NCBI GenBank assembly: GCA_963809695.1
Contig: CAWEKI010000006.1
Span: 124,001 to 188,000 of the forward strand
Length of the DNA: 64,000 nt
Direction: 5' to 3'
From: JAGDMJ01 sp963809695
GTDB taxonomy: Bacteria; Bacteroidota; Ignavibacteria; UBA10030; UBA6906
The translations under genes were made by a program, and so were the position numbers. Positions 7,761-16,057 of this stretch are shown one piece after another (position 1 is the stretch's first letter; each line of letters starts with the position of its first letter). The notes beneath the pieces are model-generated. The model did no database searches, was not told where the DNA came from, and saw only the letters and a list, made by a program, of their open reading frames with translations.

Positions 7761-8756
7761 TTACGCCGCCTGCTGTCTATGCTCCTCATGCGGCGGCGTC
7801 TGCATGCCCAGCCCCATGAACAGGGATGTGAGCATCGTGAAGATATAGGCCTGAAGCAGCGCGACAAATAATTCCAGGAAATTGATGCCGACCACGAATC
7901 CGACCGGGGCAACGGCGATGATGTACGATTTGAAAATGAAAATCAATCCGATCAACGAAACGATCACGATGTGCCCGCCGATCATGTTTGCGAAGAGACG
8001 AATACAGAGCGCGAAGGGCTTGGTGAACAACCCCAGGATCTCGATCGGGACCATGATCGGCCAGAGCGACCAGTGCACACCGCCGGTGAGGTGCGCCAGG
8101 TATTGCCCCAGTCCCTGGGCCCGAATCGCTGACCCCTGGATCATAAAGAACGCAATGATGGCCAGCCCTGCCGTGACGTTGACGTTCCCCGTGGCCGACG
8201 CGCCGTAGGGGATGAGTCCCAGCAGGTTCATAATGAGAATAAAGAAAAATGTCGTGAGGAGGTAGGGCATGTACCGCACACCCTGCGGTCCCATATTCGG
8301 CAAGGCGATCTCATCCCGGATGAAGATGACAACCATCTCCATCAGGTTTCCGGCGCCCGATGGCACCAAGCTGCGGGCGTTGCGGCGCGCCACGCTGATG
8401 GCGAAAAGGCAGAGGAGCACCGCTGCGATCCAGAGGAAGACGACATGCTTGGTGATGGAGCCGTCCAGCAACGGCGGCCGGCCGTCATCCACGCGTGCCA
8501 GCTGACCATGCTCGGTGAGCGTGTACCGGTGGGAACCCACCAGCGCCTCCGACGAGCGGTAGGCATGGATACCGTCATGGTCGACAAGAACATACGGAAG
8601 TTCTACGTGCCCCCACGGGAGGGCGATTTCCCGGGAATCCTGCACATGGTGCAGGAGCTCGGTAAATATGTCTCCCCCGCCCCCGGCGCTTTCATGCTGT
8701 GCTCCGGCAACGTCGTGCCGCGTTTCAACCGTGTCAGGTTGTTCAGCAGATGGCAT
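7761..8756 (-). CDS. atpB: F0 ATP synthase a subunit
   Basis: Subunit a forms the two proton half-channels against the c-ring. About six membrane segments follow a soluble N-terminal part of roughly 100 residues rich in His, Asp and Gly that is longer than in E. coli. The essential arginine is Arg253 in FTKPFALCIRLFANMIGGH; NLLGLIPY and the C-terminal INFLELFVALLQAYIFTML helix are also visible. Length is 331. Its ATG overlaps the stop of the upstream atpI-like gene by one base (TAATG). Confidence 0.95.
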   Translation of the reverse strand: MPSAEQPDTVETRHDVAGAQHESAGGGGDIFTELLHHVQDSREIALPWGHVELPYVLVDHDGIHAYRSSEALVGSHRYTLTEHGQLARVDDGRPPLLDGSITKHVVFLWIAAVLLCLFAISVARRNARSLVPSGAGNLMEMVVIFIRDEIALPNMGPQGVRYMPYLLTTFFFILIMNLLGLIPYGASATGNVNVTAGLAIIAFFMIQGSAIRAQGLGQYLAHLTGGVHWSLWPIMVPIEILGLFTKPFALCIRLFANMIGGHIVIVSLIGLIFIFKSYIIAVAPVGFVVGINFLELFVALLQAYIFTMLTSLFMGLGMQTPPHEEHRQQAA

Positions 8757-9145
8757 TATTCCTGATTCCTCAACAACACCTTTTTCTGGATAAAGAGAAT
8801 TTCGAGAACCAGATAGATCACGTAGAAACCCAGCAGCGAGACTGTGAGCGCAGCAGTGTGCAGGTGGAACACCAGGAGCAACACGATCATTGCTCCCAGA
8901 AGAAACAAGATTCTGAGCCCCATGCCTCCCAGGACAGCCTTCAGAAAGACGGTATACGGTTTGTCAAAGGCATATTCGATACTCAGAAACCCGAACAGCA
9001 CATTGACTGTGCTCAGCACAGCGCCAATAACTGCGGCAACGATCACGTCCGTCGACCCAAAACGGATGACCGGATAGGCCGCCAGGGCGGAAACCCCAAG
9101 GAGCGTCATCGCGACCCGGCGCGGAAATTGCGCATCAATCTTCAT
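8756..9145 (-). CDS. Small membrane protein, AtpI/ATP synthase subunit I-like
   Basis: A 129-residue protein with four predicted membrane helices (starting near residues 12, 35, 68 and 98). It lies directly between atpZ and atpB and overlaps both (11 bases with atpZ, 1 with atpB). Position and topology fit the AtpI/subunit I group, which helps assemble the c-ring or import Mg2+. Sequence similarity of this group is low, so the assignment rests mainly on context. Confidence 0.65.
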   Translation of the reverse strand: MKIDAQFPRRVAMTLLGVSALAAYPVIRFGSTDVIVAAVIGAVLSTVNVLFGFLSIEYAFDKPYTVFLKAVLGGMGLRILFLLGAMIVLLLVFHLHTAALTVSLLGFYVIYLVLEILFIQKKVLLRNQE

Positions 9146-9398
9146 GCTTCGCTCTTTTCCCAGCCGCTTCCTGGTCTTCTTTTTTCCCGAGGGCGATTGC
9201 TGTCCGGAAGAAGCTGATAAATCCCCCCGTCACGCCAAGCACCAGGCCGGCAATCATCAACCATGGCGCGGTGTTGAAGACGCTGTCCAGCCATCGACCC
9301 AGAAAGAAACAGACCACCACGGTGATGGCCAGTTGCAGGCCCAGCGTCAGATACGGCCCTATCTGGACGCCCCAGTTGCGGCCCGGCCCGTCTCCCAT
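9135..9398 (-). CDS. atpZ: AtpZ-like F0F1 ATPase accessory protein
   Basis: An 87-residue protein with two membrane helices joined by a short turn: PYLTLGLQLAITVVVCFFLG, then DSVFNTAPWLMIAGLVLGVTGG, ending in FFRTAIALGKKE. This is the AtpZ/ATPase_gene1 pattern (GxxLD near the first helix end, GxxxGxxxG in the second). Such proteins are encoded at the head of atp operons and have been linked to Mg2+/Ca2+ handling with AtpI. It follows the bactofilin gene by only 3 bases. Confidence 0.8.
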   Translation of the reverse strand: MGDGPGRNWGVQIGPYLTLGLQLAITVVVCFFLGRWLDSVFNTAPWLMIAGLVLGVTGGFISFFRTAIALGKKEDQEAAGKRAKHED

Positions 9399-9401
9399 GG
9401 A

Positions 9402-9809
9402 CTACTGTTCCTTCGGGGGAAGTGCTGGCGGATGCGTGGGCGCCGTGCTGTGAGGGGCAGTGCCCGGAGCAGGAGACGTCATCGCACACTTCCCGTCAAA
9501 GACCGCCCCCTCATCCACGACAAGCTTTGCCGCCCGGATGTCTCCGCGCATTACGGACTTGTTCTCCAGGACCAGCTTTTCTTCGGCGATCAGCGTGCCC
9601 TGGACTTTCCCGGCCAGTGCAATGTTCGCAGCAGAAATGGTTCCTTCAATCACGCCCGTCCCTCCGACCGTGACATTTGCTTTCGCCGTCACGTCGCCGA
9701 CAACCTTGCCGTCGATGCGCATGCTCCCATCGGTTCTCACCTTTCCTTCGATGGTCGTGCCTACACCTACGAGGCTCAATGCACCGTTCGTCTGTTGTTT
9801 TTCCGCCAT
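9402..9809 (-). CDS. Bactofilin (polymer-forming cytoskeletal protein)
   Basis: A 135-residue protein with the right-handed beta-helix of bactofilins: repeated six-residue strands such as IEGKVRTDGSMRIDGKVVGD and VIEGTISAANIALAGKVQGT, flanked by a short N-terminal tail and a Pro/Thr/Ala-rich C-terminal tail. Bactofilins polymerise without nucleotides and position envelope enzymes. It lies 6 bases downstream of an M23 peptidase gene; bactofilin-M23 pairs are known elsewhere and shape the cell wall. Unusually, the pair here leads straight into the atp operon. Confidence 0.92.
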   Translation of the reverse strand: MAEKQQTNGALSLVGVGTTIEGKVRTDGSMRIDGKVVGDVTAKANVTVGGTGVIEGTISAANIALAGKVQGTLIAEEKLVLENKSVMRGDIRAAKLVVDEGAVFDGKCAMTSPAPGTAPHSTAPTHPPALPPKEQ

Positions 9810-9815
9810 ACCCGT

Positions 9816-10724
9816 CTACCCCCCTCCTTTGGATGGAGTCAGAAGAAACTTGTTTGGATCGCGCGGCAAGCCGTCTTTCCATACCTCAAAATGCAGATGC
9901 GGCCCTAAGCTGGTCTTGCCGGAGGTCCCTAGCAACGCGATCGGTTCGCCACGGTTCACAACAGCCTGTGCGGACGTCAGGAGCGTCTGATTGTGCTTAT
10001 AGACCGTCATATAGCCTCCCCCGTGCGAGATGATCAGCATGTTGCCATCATCGTATGTCCATCCCGCGAAAATCACATGACCGTCCCCGGCAGCATAGAT
10101 CGGAGTTCCACGCTTTCCCGCGAAATCAATACCGTAATGATTATGTGCCGGATCAAACCCTTGGGTGACGAAGCCGGTTACCGGTGAAAGGAGCGGAAAT
10201 GACGAGGGGCTCGTCTCACCCACGGTGATGACCGTGGGATCATATCCCACTTCAGTTTCATCCATGGAAGGAGACTCAAGCGCTGCCTGGCCTGCCGGGG
10301 TAGCGTTCTCTTTCTCCTCAGGTGAGGAATGCTCGTCCACATCGGTCAACAGCGGCGTCTTTGCCGTCGTGGAGGAATCTCCGGCGGAGCCTTCACCCAG
10401 GGCTTTTCTCATTTGCTGGTTGTAATCTTTCACCAGCATAAATTCCTGCGTCAACGCCCCGAGTTGCTGTTGCATTTCCGCGATTTGACGACCGTATTTC
10501 TCTTCAAGGCCCGGATTCGGGATTGGTACGTACATCGCAACAGGGGTGAAGACAAGAATGGCAAGGGTGATGCACACGCTGGCAAGGAAGGCAAGAGCAC
10601 CAAGTACAACGAGTTTTGCCCTGCCCGCACGAAAACTTGCAGGTTTTCCCCCCTCGCCCAGCGGAACGATCATGATGTCGTATTGATGGGGCTTCTTCCT
10701 ATGCCGGTTTCCCTCCTGCGGCAT
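9816..10724 (-). CDS. Membrane-anchored M23 (LytM) peptidase
   Basis: A 302-residue bitopic protein: cytoplasmic basic tail, one membrane helix (about residues 38-60), a short coiled coil (EEKYGRQIAEMQQQLGALTQ), an acidic linker, then the LytM domain. The zinc ligands are in place: HYGIDFAG (HxxxD) and GPHLHFEVW (HxH). M23 enzymes cut peptidoglycan cross-bridges. Tail plus helix plus coiled coil is like LmdC, the bactofilin partner. ATG 10724 has GGAAGG upstream and a promoter at 10749-10779. Confidence 0.92.
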   Translation of the reverse strand: MPQEGNRHRKKPHQYDIMIVPLGEGGKPASFRAGRAKLVVLGALAFLASVCITLAILVFTPVAMYVPIPNPGLEEKYGRQIAEMQQQLGALTQEFMLVKDYNQQMRKALGEGSAGDSSTTAKTPLLTDVDEHSSPEEKENATPAGQAALESPSMDETEVGYDPTVITVGETSPSSFPLLSPVTGFVTQGFDPAHNHYGIDFAGKRGTPIYAAGDGHVIFAGWTYDDGNMLIISHGGGYMTVYKHNQTLLTSAQAVVNRGEPIALLGTSGKTSLGPHLHFEVWKDGLPRDPNKFLLTPSKGGG

Positions 10725-10748
10725 GCAATCCCTTCCGATATTGGAGAA

Positions 10749-10779
10749 AAAATATACGGAAAACCGCCACGAATGTCAA
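10749..10779 (-). promoter_or_regulatory. Promoter for the M23-bactofilin-atp gene run
   Basis: The minus strand reads TTGACATTC..., with exactly 20 bases between TTG and TATATTTT. It ends 24 bases before ATG 10724, leaving room for the GGAAGG ribosome-binding site. No other promoter of this type is seen until the ffh promoter, so it may drive the atp genes as well. Confidence 0.6.
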
Positions 10780-10808
10780 CGAAGGGGGGCGGTAAGATGT
10801 TCATAGGC

Positions 10809-11951
10809 TTAGGCTTGGGGAAAGGAGCCCCGGAAGAGCTTCCATTGGTGGAGGACGTATTCTTTCATGCGGCTCTTGTAGATTTCGCGGTCGAAACCGA
10901 GAGCAAAATGCCGAAGGGACTCAGGATCGAATGTATGCTCCTTGCATGAGCGCACTGCAGCAATAAGGGCTTCGACGGTCTGCTCGTGGAAGAGGACGCC
11001 GGTCCTCAGGCCAGAGGTTTCCAAAACCGTCTCGAGCGCGCCCCCCCGGGCGAACGCCACCACCGGTTTGCCGCATGCCATGGCCTCGACCGGCACAATC
11101 CCGAAATCCTCCTCCCCCGGAAAAATCACCGCTTTGCAACCGGCATAGAGATCACGCACATCGCTATCAGGCAGCCATCCTGCCAACTCCACCCCCGGGC
11201 CCGCTATCGTGCGGAGCCTTGCCGCTTCAGGCCCGTCGCCAACAATGATCAGCCGATCCCCCGTGCGGTTGAACGCCTCCACGGCGAGGTCCACCCTCTT
11301 ATACGGGACAAGAGCACTCACCATGAGGAAGTAACCGTCGTCTCTGCGCGAGATCGCGAGCGCTGACGTTTCCACCGGTGGGTAGATCAGGTCGGAGTCT
11401 CGGTGGTAAATCTCGCGGATCCGGCAGCGAACGTTTTCGGAGATCGCGATGAACCGGTGCGGGTTTACCGCCGTCCGGACATCCCATCGCCGCAGATAGC
11501 CACGCACGGCGCGCATACCCGCCCGGGTAAGCAGCCCGGCCCGTCCGGGACCAAAGTACTCGTCATAGAGGCCCCAGATATACCGCATGGGCGTATAGCA
11601 ATAGCAGACATGGAGTGTCGATGCGGGTGTCACGACGCCTTTCGCGACGCAATGATTCGAACTGATGACGATATCAAAGCCGCTCATGTCGAATCGGCCG
11701 ACGGCGGACGGGAACAGGGGCAGGTAGTTGCGGTAGTGCTCCAGGGCCCCGGGCAGACGCTGGATGAACGATGTGCAGATCGGCATGCGTTCGATCACGG
11801 GCGAGACGGACCCCCGCGCATGAACAAGCACAAAAAGAGTCGCATCGGGGAACACCTCGCAGAGTGCTTCCACGCATTTTTCGCCTCCCCGCATGGAGGT
11901 GAACCATTCATGGACGATGGCGACACGCGGTGCCTGGCTCGGGGAGTTCAT
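10809..11951 (-). CDS. Glycosyltransferase family 4 protein
   Basis: A 380-residue GT-B transferase. The N-terminal lobe starts RVAIVHEWFTSMRGGEK (glycine-rich acceptor-side motif) and has a conserved CYCYTPMRYIWGLYDEYF segment; the C-terminal lobe has the nucleotide-sugar motif PGEEDFGIVPVEAMACGKPV (E-x7-E type) near residue 300. Likely adds a sugar to an exopolysaccharide or lipid-linked glycan; donor unknown. ATG 11951 is chosen because a promoter box ends 5 bases before it; the frame extends 12 codons upstream to a TTG lying within that promoter. Confidence 0.85.
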   Translation of the reverse strand: MNSPSQAPRVAIVHEWFTSMRGGEKCVEALCEVFPDATLFVLVHARGSVSPVIERMPICTSFIQRLPGALEHYRNYLPLFPSAVGRFDMSGFDIVISSNHCVAKGVVTPASTLHVCYCYTPMRYIWGLYDEYFGPGRAGLLTRAGMRAVRGYLRRWDVRTAVNPHRFIAISENVRCRIREIYHRDSDLIYPPVETSALAISRRDDGYFLMVSALVPYKRVDLAVEAFNRTGDRLIIVGDGPEAARLRTIAGPGVELAGWLPDSDVRDLYAGCKAVIFPGEEDFGIVPVEAMACGKPVVAFARGGALETVLETSGLRTGVLFHEQTVEALIAAVRSCKEHTFDPESLRHFALGFDREIYKSRMKEYVLHQWKLFRGSFPQA

Positions 11952-11956
11952 GGGAA

Positions 11957-11987
11957 AAAATATACAAACTTCGAGAGGGGCATGCAA
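11957..11987 (-). promoter_or_regulatory. Leaderless-type promoter of the GT4 gene
   Basis: TTGCATG..., 20 bases, TATATTTT on the minus strand, ending 5 bases before ATG 11951. The start site would fall at or next to the ATG, and no Shine-Dalgarno is present. Confidence 0.6.
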
Positions 11988-12004
11988 CTATCCACCTTTC
12001 CCAA

Positions 12005-12035
12005 TTGCATTCCGCTTTGCTCCTCCTTATATTTT
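12005..12035 (+). promoter_or_regulatory. Leaderless-type promoter of the alpha/beta hydrolase gene
   Basis: TTGCATTCC..., 20 bases between TTG and TATATTTT, ending 4 bases before ATG 12040. It faces away from the GT4 promoter; the two TTG boxes are 17 bases apart. Confidence 0.6.
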
Positions 12036-12039
12036 TACC

Positions 12040-12948
12040 ATGAGTATCCTCCTGATCTTCCTTCTCTTCGTTGTCGTCTTCATGCTCTTCGTGTCGGCGG
12101 TTCTCATGGTCATTGGCCCCGTCTTGCTGTTGCAGCCCTACCGGCGCACGATCGACTACTACCGGCACGTCACCCCGATTCTCCACCCTTCCGACCTGCA
12201 ACTCCCCTATGAGGAGCTGACACTCAAGTCCGCGGAGGGCATTTCACTCTTCTGCTGGCTCGTCAAAGCGGCCGGTCCGGCCAGGGGAACGGTGATCTAC
12301 CTGCACGGCGTCAGCGAATGCGTGATTGTGGGATTGCCCATGGCCAAACAGCTTCACGACCGGGGATACAACGTGTTTCTCTACGATTCACGGCGGCATG
12401 GGAACAGCGGAGGATCGTTCTGTACGTACGGCTTCTATGAGAAATACGATACAACAACGGTGATCGATTACCTGATGAGCAGACCTGATGTGCAGGTGGG
12501 AAAGGTGGGGCTCTTCGGCGCATCCATGGGCGCTGCCGTCGCCATCCAGGTGGCATCGATCGATTCCCGGGTCGCGGCCGTTGTAGCGGAAAGCGGCTTT
12601 GCCACGCTGCGGACGGTGTTCGACGACTACCAGAAGCGCATGATCAAGCTCCCCTGGCACTATCTCCGGAACCTCGTCATACGGCGCTCGGAGCATCTGG
12701 CGCATTTCAAGGCCAACGCCGTATCACCCCTGCACGCGGTCAGGGAGATCCATGTGCCGATCTTCATCATCCACGGGACCGCAGACGACCGTATTAAATG
12801 CAGCTACTCGGAGTTGGTGTACAAAAATGCGAACGAGCCGAAGGAGTTGCTGCTCCTGCCGGGAGCGAAACATAACGATATGGCGCACATCGGAGGGGAG
12901 GAATACGTGGAGCGGATTGTGAGCTTCTTCGAAAAGCACTTACAGTAA
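12040..12948 (+). CDS. Membrane-anchored alpha/beta hydrolase
   Basis: A 302-residue protein with one N-terminal membrane helix (MSILLIFLLFVVVFMLFVSA and on) and an alpha/beta-hydrolase domain. Oxyanion region IYLHGVSE, nucleophile elbow GASMG (Ser), acid loop HGTADDRI (Asp) and the final His in KHNDM form a complete triad. It resembles BAAT/FrsA-type and YfhR/BEM46-like hydrolases; substrate unknown. An ATG start at 12040 fits the promoter 4 bases upstream; the frame is open further upstream but overlaps the GT4 gene. Confidence 0.85.
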   Translation: MSILLIFLLFVVVFMLFVSAVLMVIGPVLLLQPYRRTIDYYRHVTPILHPSDLQLPYEELTLKSAEGISLFCWLVKAAGPARGTVIYLHGVSECVIVGLPMAKQLHDRGYNVFLYDSRRHGNSGGSFCTYGFYEKYDTTTVIDYLMSRPDVQVGKVGLFGASMGAAVAIQVASIDSRVAAVVAESGFATLRTVFDDYQKRMIKLPWHYLRNLVIRRSEHLAHFKANAVSPLHAVREIHVPIFIIHGTADDRIKCSYSELVYKNANEPKELLLLPGAKHNDMAHIGGEEYVERIVSFFEKHLQ

Positions 12949-13000
12949 GCAAAGACAGGCAATGGGAAGCAAGAGAGGTGAAACAAAGAAGTGAAGAGGT
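12949..13000 (+). repeat. GAAGCAAGA-type low-complexity repeat (left flank of broken gene)
   Basis: Contains GGAAGCAAGAGAGGTGAA and AAACAAAGAAGTGAAG. The other side of the four-helix-bundle gene (13416-13497) carries the same words on the opposite strand (CTTGCTTCTCACTTC, CTTGCTTCTTGTTTCTTGCC), so the gene is bracketed by inverted low-complexity repeats. Confidence 0.5.
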
Positions 13001-13408
13001 CTATTCTGTTTGCTCCTCATTGATAGATTCGGAATCCTCAGCCTTGGGCAATGTCCGCCACCGGTCGTAGAGACCATGAAGCATCATTCCGATTTCATTA
13101 TACTTGTCCTGCAGATCTTAATGCTGTTCAGCGCTCAGATAGCCGCATTCTGAGGCAAAATCCAACCAGAGCTTCGTCTCGTCGGTTGACCCGATGGCAT
13201 CCTGGATATGGCGGCGGAAGATGTTCACGTAGTGTCTTTTAGCCCACCCTTCTACCAAATTGGCCGCAACAGAGCGGGAGGAACGGCGAACTTGATCGGT
13301 GAGTGCATATAGCTCTTCCCTGGGAACCTCGTTACTGGCTTTGAAAACCTCATTCGCAGCTGCGAAGGCCAGCTGGTAGACTTTGAGGTCCATATACGAC
13401 TTGATCAT
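13001..13408 (-). pseudogene. Four-helix-bundle protein (S23/IVS type), interrupted by an in-frame stop
   Basis: The first 96 residues are a typical four-helix-bundle protein of the 23S-rRNA-intervening-sequence/Avd-like family: MIKSYMDLKVYQLAFAAANE, then ELYALTDQVRRSSRSVAANL with VEGWAKRH, and SECGYLSAEQH. A TAA (13118-13120) stops the frame just where the last helix should begin. The same frame continues for 38 codons (DLQDKYNEIGMMLHGLYDRW...) to a TAG at 13001, and that part matches the family's fourth helix. So one nonsense change (for example AAG or AAA to TAA) has cut the gene; a sequencing error is possible. Function in the family is unclear. Confidence 0.8.
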
Positions 13409-13415
13409 TCCGCCG

Positions 13416-13497
13416 GCTCCCCTTGCTTCTCACTTCGAGCCTATTTTCTGATGCATCTATCTTGCTTCTTGTTTCTTGCCTCTTGCTTCCACTTGTA
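13416..13497 (-). repeat. GAAGCAAGA-type low-complexity repeat (right flank)
   Basis: Several copies of CTTGCTTC spaced by TTGTTTCTTGCC-like words fill the gap between the four-helix-bundle gene and the DUF5916 gene. They are inverted relative to the left-flank copies at 12949-13000. Confidence 0.55.
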
Positions 13498-15960
13498 TCA
13501 CAATGGTAGCCAGTAACTCACCTTCGCCATCAGCACATTTTCCTGCGGCAGCGCGAAGGTATCGTTGAGCATTCCCCCAAAACTTTCAGAGTAGACTGCA
13601 GCGTTGCCGTAGCGTGATTGCGTCCAGACGAGATAGAACGTGCTCCCGGGCATATACTCCCAGCGGAGGAGCAGGTTCGCATTGAGCGTGGCCTCGTTGA
13701 AGTCATGGTTGGTGAAGGCGGGGTTCGACGCATAATCGTAGGGCACAAGCATCGTGCTCGTGGCTGCCCGCTGGTAATTGCTGTACATCCCGCGGGCAAG
13801 GAGCACCTGGACGAACCATTGCAGGGAGAGCGTGCGGGTGAATGTCGTGATTCCCCGCAGGCCCAGATCAACCTCGTCGAGATCCCTGTCGCCAAATACG
13901 CTGAACGCCGCCGGCCCAACGGCGGGGTCGACCACGTTGCCATCCGGGAAGACCCAGGCGATTTCCTTCCGCGTGCGCTGATAGTAGACCGTTGGCGTCA
14001 GCTCCAGCCAGGATGCCGGCCGGAGCGTCAGAGCCAGCGATCCGATGAGCGATTTCTTCTGGAGCTCGTCGGCCTCATAGACTCCCGTGACGGTGGCGGT
14101 CACATTCTTCCTTTCATCGCTCTTGACCTGGAGCTGAAACGCGTTCCCCGCGGGAAGCCTGCGCAGTCCAATGATGCCCCGTTCCTCATCTTCATACGCC
14201 GGGAGGATGCGGCGATAGGCAAGCGTTGAGCGCCAGAAATTCGTGAACTCGGCCGACCCCGTGGCTTCTACCTGCCCGAACGTTTTGATGCCATCCCAGT
14301 TCCACCGGAACTCAGGCAGAAGAGAAATGCTGTAGCGCCGGAAGATGCCTTCCGCGAAATTCTCCCGGTAGAGCGCCTGGACATATGCGCCCCGGTCGTG
14401 CGGACGGGCAAAGTATCCCATATCATTGGGATTGAAGTAGCGCGTGGCAAGATCGGCCGATGCCACGTAGAGCCAGTGCTCCCCCGCAATCCGCGAGAAG
14501 AGCAGCCGCGAGGCCCAACCGTCCCTGTCGGTCGAACTTGAAGCACGTGCTCCGGCGACATAGCCATCGAAGGTATAGCCGCCGTCGTCGAACCGCAGGT
14601 TCCAGTCCACCCCTCCCGAGAGTGCGGGAAGCTGGGTCTCGTGTGCCACCGCGGTAGCAAGCCCTCCCACCCACGAGGTACCGCCGAAATCCTGCTTGAC
14701 CCGCACGGTATTGTACACCCCGCGCGGTTCCGTCACCAGCTTCGATGTGACGCCGGCGGAATCCTTTATGACGGCGTTCTCCTCCCGCGTCGCCGCGCTG
14801 ATGGCACCGAGAGAGAATCCCGAGTTCGTCCGCCCGGTGACTTTTGCTGCTCCCAGAATGGCAGTGACAAGCGGGTTCTCGTCCACCACCACCCCCTCGC
14901 GTGCTGCGATGTCGTAGCTTCCGGTCGGACGCTTTCCAATTCTGCGCGAGAAAAAAAGCGGCATCGATGTGTTGTCGATGCTTGTTCCGAAAGCGAACAT
15001 CTGCGAGCCTTCCACGAAGAAAGGACGCTTTTCGGGAAAGTATGGTTCGAAGACCGTAAGGTTCAGTACGGCCTGATCCACTTCCACCTGGCCAAAATCC
15101 GGGTTGAGTGCGGCATCCAGCGTGAAATTTCGTGTCAGTCCATACTTGAGATCCAACCCCATGCGGGCATCGTACGTTGAAGGATGCACCGGATCGAGGC
15201 CGGCGGACTTGTATGTCCCGGTGCCGGAGGCATAGGGCATCAGCTCGAGATGGAGCGGCGGCGTGATGTCGCGGATTCCCTGCACCGTGCCCCAGCGCGA
15301 GATCTGCAGCATCTCGCTCCTGGGCACCATGACCCATTCATCGGTTTCTTTCTTCCGGCTGATGTAACGGCGGAAATTCATGCCCCACTCGTATGTGCCA
15401 TCCTCCCGCGATGCGAACCGGAGTGCATTGTACGGAATCTCGAACTCAGCTGACCAGCCGTCGCGGAAGTGCCGCGTGGAGACGCTCCAGACAGCGTCCC
15501 AGGTGACATCATAGATGTTGCCGTCCTGCGAGAGAATGCCGTCCGTCTGCACTCCCGAGACATTCGTAGAAAAGACGAGTGCGGTTTGACGGTCATGGTA
15601 GGAATCGATCATCACGGTGAACCGGTCGGCCTCGGATGCCCTGTCCCGCCGCGTAAGCTGTTTGACGATCTGCTCGGGCCTCGCATCGTAGCAGATCACG
15701 CCTACATAGAGTGCATGATCGTCATAGAGCAAACGCACCGACGTGAGTTCCGTGGGAAGCGCGCCTTCGACCGGATCAAACTGCGTGAAGTCCATGACAG
15801 CAAAGGCAGAGCGCCACTGCGGCTCATCGAGCCACCCGTCGCACACGGGTGCCACCTCCGTGCGCACCGCCGTGACGGTCTTGGGAGAAGATCCTGCGAG
15901 GGGGAAATCGATGGGGAGCAGGAGCAGAACCAGGAAGCTGAGGGAGGCTCGGTTCAGCAT
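13498..15960 (-). CDS. Secreted CBM9-like/DUF5916 outer-membrane protein
   Basis: 820 residues with a signal peptide (MLNRASLSFLVLLLLPIDFP). An N-terminal carbohydrate-binding-family-9-like beta-sandwich (CDGWLDEPQWRSAFAVMDF ... LYVGVICYD ... DGWSAEFEIPYNALRF) leads into a long DUF5916 region full of alternating aromatic strands, with RRIGKRPTGSYD and FGQVEVDQAVLNLT, ending in aromatic WEYMPGSTFYLVWTQSRYG strands typical of outer-membrane barrels. Common in Bacteroidota and related phyla; function not established. A signal-peptide start at ATG 15960 agrees with a promoter 4 bases upstream. Confidence 0.85.
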   Translation of the reverse strand: MLNRASLSFLVLLLLPIDFPLAGSSPKTVTAVRTEVAPVCDGWLDEPQWRSAFAVMDFTQFDPVEGALPTELTSVRLLYDDHALYVGVICYDARPEQIVKQLTRRDRASEADRFTVMIDSYHDRQTALVFSTNVSGVQTDGILSQDGNIYDVTWDAVWSVSTRHFRDGWSAEFEIPYNALRFASREDGTYEWGMNFRRYISRKKETDEWVMVPRSEMLQISRWGTVQGIRDITPPLHLELMPYASGTGTYKSAGLDPVHPSTYDARMGLDLKYGLTRNFTLDAALNPDFGQVEVDQAVLNLTVFEPYFPEKRPFFVEGSQMFAFGTSIDNTSMPLFFSRRIGKRPTGSYDIAAREGVVVDENPLVTAILGAAKVTGRTNSGFSLGAISAATREENAVIKDSAGVTSKLVTEPRGVYNTVRVKQDFGGTSWVGGLATAVAHETQLPALSGGVDWNLRFDDGGYTFDGYVAGARASSSTDRDGWASRLLFSRIAGEHWLYVASADLATRYFNPNDMGYFARPHDRGAYVQALYRENFAEGIFRRYSISLLPEFRWNWDGIKTFGQVEATGSAEFTNFWRSTLAYRRILPAYEDEERGIIGLRRLPAGNAFQLQVKSDERKNVTATVTGVYEADELQKKSLIGSLALTLRPASWLELTPTVYYQRTRKEIAWVFPDGNVVDPAVGPAAFSVFGDRDLDEVDLGLRGITTFTRTLSLQWFVQVLLARGMYSNYQRAATSTMLVPYDYASNPAFTNHDFNEATLNANLLLRWEYMPGSTFYLVWTQSRYGNAAVYSESFGGMLNDTFALPQENVLMAKVSYWLPL

Positions 15961-15964
15961 GGGA

Positions 15965-15995
15965 CTAAGGTATATCTTCTGAGGAAAAGAATCAA
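15965..15995 (-). promoter_or_regulatory. Leaderless-type promoter of the DUF5916 gene
   Basis: TTG, 20 bases, TACCTTAG on the minus strand, ending 4 bases before ATG 15960. The TA-rich box is less perfect than in the neighbours. Confidence 0.45.
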
Positions 15996-16057
15996 TCAGA
16001 GGCTTTGGCCACAGGTGCACGCAGATCCCAACACTAGGCGCTGGGGCTCGTTCGGGG

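Noticed and set aside
12949..13497. A CRISPR-like repeat array suggested by CTTGCTTC words
   Set aside because: Words are short, irregular in spacing and without unique spacers; they are low-complexity flanks.
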